Shown here piece after piece: positions 45,281 through 52,881 of a stretch of DNA of 64,000 nt. The stretch comes from ZC4RG20 sp963782445 (lineage in GTDB: Bacteria > Pseudomonadota > Gammaproteobacteria > Steroidobacterales > Rariloculaceae): assembly GCA_963782445.1 (NCBI GenBank), contig CAWAJM010000001.1, positions 4,350,073 through 4,414,072 of the forward strand. Direction: 5' to 3'. The notes beneath the pieces were generated by a model. The model had not been told where the DNA came from. It ran no database searches and was given only the letters and a program-made list of their open reading frames with translations. A program made the position numbers and the translations under genes. Within the stretch, counting starts at the first letter, position 1, and each line of letters starts with the position of its first letter.

Positions 45281-47332
45281 TCACCGGCTGACCTGGAGGC
45301 TGGCTCCGCCACTGGGGCCGCTGTCAGCGCCGCTGCCGAGGACGTCACCGCTCGACACGAGCTTGACCCAAAGGGAACCGTCGCCCTTGTAGTACGAGGT
45401 GGCACTGGCCCTGCGCAGCGCATCCAGGCTTTTCTCCTGCCTACCCGAGGCTGCGGTAGTGAATCCCGGCAGCTCGAACATCACCCACGAGCCCCTATCC
45501 AGCTCGCTCACGCTGAGGGACAGGGACGGCCTTTCGGTGGTGACTTTGATGTCGGTACCCGCAAGTACGTTGGTTGGTCCGGCGACGCCATAGTCCTTGC
45601 CATTGCGGCTCAGAACGATGGGCGGCTGAGCTGATCCACGGGCGCCATCCGCACCGAACCGTCCTCTAACGAAGGCGCCGGCCGGGAAAGCAGGCGCTCC
45701 GCCAGGACGAGCCGCTCCGCCAGGACCACCGGGACCGCCCGGCGCGCCGGAACCGGCACCTGCGCGACGACCGCCGAAGCCGCCGGAGCGGCCCGGGCCG
45801 CCGGCGCCGCTGGCGGCGGTAATACTCAAGCGTCCGACATCGCCCGTGCACACCGCAGCGTTCCAGGTGGGCTTGATCTGACATGCTTTCGTATCGATGG
45901 CGATTCCGTCGTTTTTGTCGTCGATGAGAACGAAGGAGTCCGGGATACCCGTGACCGAGCCGTCCAGGTCGTGGAACACCGAGGTCTTATAGCTCCCATT
46001 GCCGTAATCGTCGTTGCTCCACTTGTACTCCAGCGGCGGGAAATAGACCGGCTTGGCGTTGATGAACTTCGCGCGCTGTACGGTGTTGTTGGAGCTCATT
46101 CCGAAGCTCGTATACAGCAGGTAAGAGATCGCGCCCGTCTTGCGCGTGGCGTTGTCCTCGAAATTCACGAACGTGTCGTTGTCCAGTTCATGATGGTAGT
46201 CGTAGAACTCGTAGCCGCGGATCGGGAAACCCGGAAGTTTGGGCTCCGGCAAGCTGCGGCCGTAAGCCTTTTCCGCGTCGGTCCTGGGGTTGCCGATGTT
46301 GTCGGTTTCGCCCACGAACAGCGAGTCGACCACCCGTGAGGTATAGGCGGAACGGCCGAAGTTGCCGGACGCATGCGTGTAGTCGATGGCGTTGTCGGCC
46401 AGCTTCAGGTTCTCGAACAGGTGCATCTCGCCGCGGGCCCAGATGCCGCTATTCCGGTTCTTGTAGGCGGTGAAATCCTCGATGACCGACGCCACTTGAG
46501 GGCTGTGCGCGTCAGCGGGATTGGCTTGAGCAATATACCCGCCGACGGCGAAATGGCCATCGGCCCTGGGGCCGCGGTCCATCATAAAACCGTCAAAGTT
46601 CGAATGGGCGACGTTGCCCTCGAACACCTTGATCTTCGTGCGACGGGGCCAGGTTGCTTTGCTGATATCCGTGCCTTCGAACGCGCCCGTGGGATGCTCC
46701 GGCATGGCGTACCAGAAACCCGTCGCCTCGGACCCCGCGGCCACGTTGTCCCGGTAAATGTTGTCCGGATTGGTGATCCAGAAAGTCGACACCGTGTTGT
46801 CGGAAGGGATCAGGATATCCTTGGCGTTCTGGCCGGCCAAATTGAAGTTCTTGCCGTCCGCCGTCGATCCGAACGGGGCGAGGTTGGTCGGGACGCACGG
46901 CTTGTCCGGATGGCACTTGGTCAGGATGCCTAAGTTGTGAACGAACTCGTTGCCGTGCTCGGCGCCGTCTTCGAGGAAGAAGCAGTGACCGATGTTGTTG
47001 TAGGTCACATTGTTTTCGACGCGTACGAAGTTTGTGCCATGCACGGTCACGCAGCGGCTGTAGGTGTCGTGAATCGCGGAGTTCTGGATGTACTGCCCTT
47101 TCGCATCGCCGACCAGATGCCAGTGGATCGGATACCGGGCCAGATGCAGGTTCTGACCCATGCGATTGAACTCGACGCCGGAGACGTACATTTTGCTCCC
47201 GACCATCGCCATCACGTGCCCGCCGAAGAGGGTCTTTTCCGAGTCGGGCGAAGACTGGATAAGGATATTGCGCGTCAGCATGCCGACTTCGCCACGTTCA
47301 TCCACGCCGAACGTGATCTTGCCGTAATGCAT
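45281..47332 (-). CDS. G8-domain protein copy 3, beta-helix part (separated by frameshift)
   Basis: A 683-residue frame beginning at the same internal ATG as copy 2 (MHYGKITFGVDERGE) and encoding the beta-helix and C-terminal domain. It keeps YPIHWHLVGD and GHCFFLEDGAEHGNE. From 46878 leftwards it differs from copies 1 and 2 (PFGSTADGKNFN in place of AAAGE). The Gly/Pro-rich linker is again different. The frame is separated from its N-terminal half by the extra base at 47474. Confidence 0.7.
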   Translation of the reverse strand: MHYGKITFGVDERGEVGMLTRNILIQSSPDSEKTLFGGHVMAMVGSKMYVSGVEFNRMGQNLHLARYPIHWHLVGDAKGQYIQNSAIHDTYSRCVTVHGTNFVRVENNVTYNNIGHCFFLEDGAEHGNEFVHNLGILTKCHPDKPCVPTNLAPFGSTADGKNFNLAGQNAKDILIPSDNTVSTFWITNPDNIYRDNVAAGSEATGFWYAMPEHPTGAFEGTDISKATWPRRTKIKVFEGNVAHSNFDGFMMDRGPRADGHFAVGGYIAQANPADAHSPQVASVIEDFTAYKNRNSGIWARGEMHLFENLKLADNAIDYTHASGNFGRSAYTSRVVDSLFVGETDNIGNPRTDAEKAYGRSLPEPKLPGFPIRGYEFYDYHHELDNDTFVNFEDNATRKTGAISYLLYTSFGMSSNNTVQRAKFINAKPVYFPPLEYKWSNDDYGNGSYKTSVFHDLDGSVTGIPDSFVLIDDKNDGIAIDTKACQIKPTWNAAVCTGDVGRLSITAASGAGGPGRSGGFGGRRAGAGSGAPGGPGGPGGAARPGGAPAFPAGAFVRGRFGADGARGSAQPPIVLSRNGKDYGVAGPTNVLAGTDIKVTTERPSLSLSVSELDRGSWVMFELPGFTTAASGRQEKSLDALRRASATSYYKGDGSLWVKLVSSGDVLGSGADSGPSGGASLQVSR

Positions 47333-48000
47333 GTAGTTGAGCTTCTCGTCCAGCGTGATCGTATTGCCCTTGATGGCGGAAATGGTCCGCCTCTCGGCCT
47401 GATAAGGGTCGTAATCCGTGGACGCGAGGACAATCGCGTCACCGACCCGCCAGCCGGCGGCGTTCAGGACGTTCTATGGTGTTGCTGCCTGCTTCGGCCG
47501 TCTTGGCCAGCTTGGTCCAGGAATTCTCCCGATCCCCGTGCAGGCTCAGGATTCCGCCCAGGAGCATGATCCCGCGGTCACCCATGCCACTGATGTTTTC
47601 ATCGGGGACGTTATCGGTGAGGGTGATGGTCGCCTTGCGCGTGTGGGGGTGGGTTTCGCTGCCGATGTCCAGCTCCCCGTGTATCAAGACCCACTCCGTG
47701 GTGAGTTCAAGGTCGGCATTGTTTGAAAAGCTGAGTTTGCCGTCGATCGTCAAACCGTGCAGCGGCGGCGGACTGACATCGAGGACCACGTTCATATCCC
47801 GCCCAATCGTGACCTTATCGCCTTCCCCTGGCACTTTCCCGGAAGGCCAGGTGGCAGGATTGGACCAGAGCGCCCCAGCAGCCTGCGAAGAGCTTCCTTG
47901 CTGAGCCTCGACATCAGCGCTTACGCTGAGGAGGAAAAGGGCTGGAAAGAGCAATGCAGGAAGGAACGAGCGATATTGTTTTCTCATGGCATCAATCCCC
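46878..48000 (-). repeat. Long near-identical repeat, inverted copy 3 (partial)
   Basis: Inverted copy of the coding part of the repeat at 32733 and 40722. I see one substitution (GGG GTA to GGG ATA region, Gly64 to Asp), an ATG in place of the GTG start, and the same extra base as copy 2. The region further upstream differs between copies except for short shared blocks. Confidence 0.8.
47439..47987 (-). CDS. G8-domain protein copy 3, N-terminal fragment (frameshifted)
   Basis: A 182-residue product with signal peptide and G8 domain, starting at ATG 47987 (copies 1 and 2 use GTG). The extra base (C on the plus strand at 47474) is identical to the one in copy 2, so the same 15 out-of-frame residues end the protein. 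The gene follows the HiPIP gene on the same strand after a 261-base gap containing a strong hairpin. Confidence 0.7.
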   Translation of the reverse strand: MRKQYRSFLPALLFPALFLLSVSADVEAQQGSSSQAAGALWSNPATWPSGKVPGEGDKVTIGRDMNVVLDVSPPPLHGLTIDGKLSFSNNADLELTTEWVLIHGELDIGSETHPHTRKATITLTDNVPDENISGMGDRGIMLLGGILSLHGDRENSWTKLAKTAEAGSNTIERPERRRLAGR

Positions 48001-48110
48001 GGGACTCGAAGATAGCCCCCCTAGTTGAAGGCCAAAGAATAGCGCGATTCTCCTAATCGTGGCATATATCGGGCGAGCGATCGAGGAGCAACAGGCTGGC
48101 GGCTGAACCC

Positions 48111-48139
48111 GCGGGCGACCGCGCCTTGCGGTCGCCCGC
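48111..48139 (-). terminator. Perfect 12-bp hairpin between HiPIP and G8 copy 3
   Basis: GCGGGCGACCGC - GCCTT - GCGGTCGCCCGC, a perfect inverted repeat about 110 bases after the HiPIP stop on the minus strand. No T-tract, so termination is uncertain. Half of it (GTCGCCCGCGGGTTCAG) is the point where copies 1 and 2 begin to match copy 3, so duplication junctions fall within the hairpin. Confidence 0.5.
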
Positions 48140-48248
48140 ATCCGTCTCGAGATGAGAGCTGTGAATGGGTCCTATGTACCGTCGAGGGCGCGCTCACTCC
48201 GCCCGCGCGGACCCGAGCGCGACCGCGCAGGCGAGCGAGACACGGGTC

Positions 48249-48593
48249 TCAGGCGTCGGGTTTCTTCTGCCAGGCCGAGCACCAGCCCTTCGAGGACACG
48301 AGTTTGCCCGGAAACAGATTGCAGGGCCGCCAGGCGGCGCCGGCATCTCCTTGGAGCTGGACGCAGGTGCCGCAATGCTGGCCCGGCGTATAACGCACGG
48401 CCATCGGGTTCGACCTGTCGACTTGCGTGGCGTCTTCGACGTAATAAATCGCTTTGGCTGTGGGGTCGTCGGACGTCACGTGCGGCAGGTCACCCTGAGC
48501 CCGGGCGACGCCCTCGATGACGACGTAGCCGATAGGAAAGGCGATGGCGGCGTTACGCAGAAAGACGCGTCGACTAAGTCTGCTCCGGTGCAT
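48249..48593 (-). CDS. High-potential iron-sulfur protein (HiPIP)
   Basis: A 114-residue periplasmic electron carrier. A Tat signal (SRRVFLRNAAIAF) is followed by the mature domain with cluster Cys74, Cys77, Cys91 and Cys105 (HCGTC, RPC, GWC), the normal HiPIP pattern for a [4Fe-4S] cluster. It carries electrons between bc1-type complexes and oxidases or photosynthetic centres. A fragment of the same gene occurs at 32680-32726. Confidence 0.92.
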   Translation of the reverse strand: MHRSRLSRRVFLRNAAIAFPIGYVVIEGVARAQGDLPHVTSDDPTAKAIYYVEDATQVDRSNPMAVRYTPGQHCGTCVQLQGDAGAAWRPCNLFPGKLVSSKGWCSAWQKKPDA

Positions 48594-49206
48594 GAGTCGG
48601 CTCCTTGTGAGTTCGTCAGGACGTATCGTAAACGGGAGTTCGCCGATTTCCGCTGAATTCTACCCGAAGCGGCGCCCCGCGAGTCGCCAGGATCCCGCCG
48701 GGTTCCCCGGTGCGCGGGCACTTCCAGGACGGCGACCCGAAAGTCACGGTCAACAACGAGCGCCGATAGAGACGGGCGAGGAAGCGCGCGAAGTTGAACC
48801 CGCGATGAGCGAGCCAACGTTGCGCTGCCGACACGTGAAAGACTTGATGACAGGGAAGAGCGTTTACGTGCCTCGGGCGTCCGGAGCGGCTCCTCCGCTA
48901 CGACGCGGCACTGAGCAATAGCTTATAGCGGAGACCTCGTGTCTTGATGCGCCCAGCATCAGGATGAAGCTGTTCTAACTGCACGATTGGCCATCATTCC
49001 CCACTGTCACAGCCCGGCCGGGACCCCCGCCTCGGGTGGCTCTTCCAGCGCATCGCCGAGTTTGACGAAGTGAACCGCTCGCTCGCGCCGAACCCGGCGG
49101 TGGCCGCCGGCGGCGATCGTTCCGTCGGTCGACTGCGCACATCGCCTGCCGGCGTGCGTTGTAGTACCTTAGGCGGCGGAAAGACGGCTCCCGGGAAACA
49201 GCGCTC
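48594..49206. other. Intergenic region, nothing recognised
   Basis: About 610 bases between the HiPIP gene and the M48-like gene. Frames on both strands are open for up to 100 codons, but none resembles a known protein or has steady codon use. It should contain promoters for both divergent neighbours. Confidence 0.4.
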
Positions 49207-50617
49207 GTGACGGAAGTCCAGCCGGTCCCCGCCGCGCTCGGTGCATGGCACCACCTCTCGCCCGCCGAGCACGAGGACTTCTTCGCGGCCATCGCGCGGC
49301 ACCGGCGCGATTCCTGGCGCGTCACGGCCGCCTGCGGCGCAGCAGTGCTCACCTTCGCGGCCGTGGTCGCTCTTCTCATGGCGCCGCTGCTCTATTGTCT
49401 CTGCGGTCTCGCCTTCGACATCGTCAATCTCGTCGTCTCGACGCCCGACGCTATGGGCTGGATGGGCCGGTCGCTCGACCCCGTGTTTTCCGGGCACGCC
49501 ACGGCCGGCGCGCTCCTTCGCGTCGGCGCGGTCGCCGCGTTCCCCGGGCTTGCGCTAATGGGCGCGGCGACGCTGGGGCTGCGGCACGTGTGGCTGACGT
49601 CCCCGCTCTTCGACTCCGGAGACGTTCCGGGCCGCGCGCCGGATAGGAGCAGGGTCTCCGAAGCGCGGCTCGCCAATGTCGTCGAGGAGATGGCCATCGC
49701 CGCCGGCATCCCCGCGCCGCGCGTCCTCGTCGTTGCGGGCGGCGCCAATGCGGCCGCCTTCGGCCGCGACGAATCTCACGTGACGATTCTCGCCGGCGAG
49801 GCGCTCGCCTCGAGCGTCGATCGAGAACAGCTCCAGGGCATGATTGCTCACCTCGTCGGCTCTATCGCCGACGGCGACATGACGATCGGTCTCAGGGTCA
49901 GCACGACGCTGGGACTTTTCGGGCTCGTGACGCGCCTGGGCGGCTCGTTCAGCGATCGCCGCGCCTTCCGCGAGGCGGCGAAGCTGTGGCGGCTGCTCGT
50001 CGCGCCGACCTCGGAGGCGACGGCCCAGTTCCTCGGCGAGTTTGCCGACCCCTTCCGTGACGCAGGCGACGGCGCGGACCGGCCGGCCGCCGAGGGCGAG
50101 AGTCTGACGTGGCGGGAGTGGGCCCTGATGCCCCTGATGGGGCCAATCGTCCTGACGGGCTTCTTGAGCGGCATGGTGAGCCAGTTCCTGCTCCTGCCGC
50201 TCATCGCGGTCGCCTGGCGCCAACGCAAGTACATGGCGGACGCGACGGCCGTCCGGCTCACGCGCGACCCCGACGGCCTCGCGCACGCGCTCGAGGCCGT
50301 GGCCGACAGTCCGAAGGGCATCGTTTCGTGGACCGTGCATCTCGCCGTCGCGCCCGACTCCGGCACGCGCGAGGGGCTCGTGGCTCAATCCTTCGTGCCG
50401 ATCTTTCCGGCGGCGGAGAGGCGGATCAAAGCGCTGGCCAAGATGGGGGCGAGCGTCGATCCGCGACCGCAGCAAACTATCCCCTGGCCGCTCTTGGCGG
50501 TGGGCATCGCGCTGCTCGCGATCCTCGGCGGTCTCATGGCCGTCGCCGCTTACCTCCTCGTGCTCGCCTCGGCCGCCCTGTCGGGCCTCTTCACCGTTCT
50601 TCCCGCGGCGATTCTCC

Positions 50618-50646
<29 letters not shown>
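49207..50646 (+). CDS. M48-like membrane protein lacking HExxH
   Basis: A 479-residue membrane protein. Two or three helices (residues about 40-120), then a region matching M48 peptidases (PRVLVVAGGANAAAFGRDES, ILAGEALASSVDREQLQGM) and further helices at about 315-345 and 435-475. At the position of the HExxH zinc site it reads His215-Leu-Val-Gly-Ser219, so Glu and the second His are lost. It is therefore probably proteolytically inactive. It could have a scaffolding or regulatory role. GTG 49207 is the start used here. The AraC frame overlaps its end. Confidence 0.75.
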
Positions 50647-51127
<481 letters not shown>

Positions 51128-51168
51128 GATAGTTCCGGTAGCGAACTTCATTCAAAGGAGCAGTGACC

Positions 51169-51579
51169 ATGGACCTCACCATTCACTCCAGCGCCCTCCC
51201 AGCCGACGACCCGGAGGCCTCGCTGGCGTTTTATCGCGACGTCCTCGGCTTCGAGGTCCGACTGGACGTAGGAAAGGGCAAGATGCGCTGGATCACCGTC
51301 GGTCCTCCCGGGCAGCCTGATACCGCGATCCTGCTGGCGCCGCCAGCCGCCAACCCTGGCCTAACCGACGACGAGCGCCGCACCATCGCCGAGATGATGG
51401 CGAAGGGCACCTACGGCTGGATCCTCCTGGCCACCAAAGACCTCGATGGCGTCTTCGAACGACTCCAGGCCAGCTACGCCGAGATTGTTCAGGAGCCCGT
51501 CGATCAGCCATACGGGGTGCGCGACTGCGCCATCCGGGATCCAGCGGGCAACATGATCCGCATCCAGGAGCGGCGCTAG
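51169..51579 (+). CDS. VOC-family (glyoxalase-like) protein
   Basis: A 136-residue single-unit VOC protein, starting PADDPEASLAFYRDVLGFEV and ending PYGVRDCAIRDPAGNMIRIQ, the typical metal-site loops of glyoxalase/bleomycin-resistance proteins. ATG 51169 has AAAGGAG eight bases upstream; GTG 51163 is an alternative. Likely coexpressed with the AraC gene. Substrate unknown. Confidence 0.88.
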   Translation: MDLTIHSSALPADDPEASLAFYRDVLGFEVRLDVGKGKMRWITVGPPGQPDTAILLAPPAANPGLTDDERRTIAEMMAKGTYGWILLATKDLDGVFERLQASYAEIVQEPVDQPYGVRDCAIRDPAGNMIRIQERR

Positions 51580-51719
51580 CGGCCTGTAACGGGTCGCCAA
51601 CGCGATGGCTCTCGCCGACATGATTGTGCCGCGTGCCCTCGCCTAGAGTCCGCGCCGCATGGGCTTACGGAGTGGCGATCACCCTCCGTTCCTCCCGATT
51701 GTGGCGCGGGCTGCCGCCA

Positions 51720-51748
51720 ATACCTGGTATCCGGGTTTCCTATTTCTG
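51720..51748 (+). promoter_or_regulatory. Conserved element with palindrome ATACCTGGTAT
   Basis: An 11-bp palindrome followed by a nearly identical 18-base extension recurs at 56642-56670, in both cases about 120-130 bases before a MRSAKAARR start codon. Shared upstream sequence at two paralogous genes suggests an operator or promoter element. The LysR product at 55716 is a candidate regulator, by position only. Confidence 0.5.
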
Positions 51749-51841
51749 TCGCGGCCGCCCCGAAGGCAATATCCGATCCTGGACAACGAATCGGCGTTAC
51801 GCCGGATTCGACAGGCGTTGTTCCGACGGGGGGAAAACGCG

Positions 51842-51979
51842 ATGCGCTCGGCGAAGGCTGCTCGCCGCTCGTTGGCTCGGCACGCTCTGTCGATCGGCGC
51901 GACTGTCGGCTTCGTCGAGACCGCCGATTACCGCGTCGATCGCGAAGGCGAGCCGGTCGTGCTCGGCGATACGAAATGA
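51842..51979 (+). pseudogene. Decayed remnant of a subclass B3-like metallo-beta-lactamase gene
   Basis: A 45-codon frame starting MRSAKAARRSLARHALSIG, like the intact gene at 56771 (MRSAKAARR), then jumping to DYRVDREGEPVVLGDTK, which corresponds to REGEPIVLGDT at residue 206 of that protein. All metal motifs lie in the missing part. The stop overlaps the next start (ATGA), so it may now act as a leader for the gene at 51976. Confidence 0.7.
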
Positions 51980-52773
51980 AATGCGAACATCGTTGGCTAT
52001 CGACTGCCGCCAGTGTGGCATTCGGGTCGCTGGCGCTCGCTTCGAGCCTATGCGCGCAAGAGGCGTCGCCGCCGATGGGCCGGACCATCGGCCCCGCTTG
52101 CACGCGCAGTGTTGCTCCGCCCGCAGCGGCGCCCGGCGCGGCGCAGTTGCCTCCGCTGCCGCAAGGCGTCGGCGTGCCCCCCGAGGCGACGACGCTCGTG
52201 AAGGTTCGCGACAACGTCTACGCGATCGTCAACGCTAAGAACGCGGTCATACCCGACATTCTGCTCTACGGCGGCAACGTCGCCGTGTACCTAACTGCCG
52301 AGGGCGTTGTGCTCGTTGATTCCAAGAACGAGCGCATGCACGATGATCTCGTCGCGAAAGTGCGCTCCCTCACGGGCGCACCGATCGCGTACGTCGTGCT
52401 GACCCACAATCATGCCGATCACAGCGCTGGAGCCGCCGGGCTACGAGCGCTCGGCGCAACGGTGATCACGTCGGCCGCCGACCGCAGACGCATGGCTGCC
52501 GCGGGCGATTCCGTGCTGCCGCAGATCGGTTACGAGGGGCTCGCCGAGCTCGACTTCGATTTCATGATCCCGGGTCACGGACCGGTTCTGACGAAGCAAC
52601 AGTTCCTCGCGCATCGCGACAAGATGGCGGCGCTTCGGGCGCGTGCGAAGCAGCTCGTGCGCGCTCACAAGTCGGAGCAGGAGATCGCGCAGGTGCTCGC
52701 CGCGGAATTCCATTGGGGAGGCCCGGGCCCGGCCGCGGGGAACGTTGCGGGCATGATCGAGGAATTCCGCTGA
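51976..52773 (+). CDS. Metallo-beta-lactamase-fold protein with internal deletion
   Basis: A 265-residue exported protein (signal SVAFGSLALASSLCAQ). Residues 70-150 have the usual first half, with His144-x-His146-x-Asp148-His149 intact (THNHADHSAG). After MAAAGDSVLPQIGYEG it jumps to LDFDFMIPGHGPVLTK, the final part, lacking about 80 residues including the AHTDGD metal-ligand segment present in relatives. Length is well below the usual ~340. The ATG overlaps the stop of the remnant upstream (ATGA). Whether it is stable is unknown. Confidence 0.8.
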   Translation: MKCEHRWLSTAASVAFGSLALASSLCAQEASPPMGRTIGPACTRSVAPPAAAPGAAQLPPLPQGVGVPPEATTLVKVRDNVYAIVNAKNAVIPDILLYGGNVAVYLTAEGVVLVDSKNERMHDDLVAKVRSLTGAPIAYVVLTHNHADHSAGAAGLRALGATVITSAADRRRMAAAGDSVLPQIGYEGLAELDFDFMIPGHGPVLTKQQFLAHRDKMAALRARAKQLVRAHKSEQEIAQVLAAEFHWGGPGPAAGNVAGMIEEFR

Positions 52774-52881
52774 CGGAGCGCGCGTATCGAGACGTCTCGG
52801 GAACGCGTGCGTAGGGCCGCAGCGGCGGGGGGAGAAGCGCGAATAGATCAACAGCGCATTTAAGTGCGCCGGGAGGGGACT

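Noticed and set aside
48616..48834. 72-codon minus-strand frame upstream of the HiPIP gene
   Set aside because: No recognisable motif; codon use not distinct from neighbouring frames.
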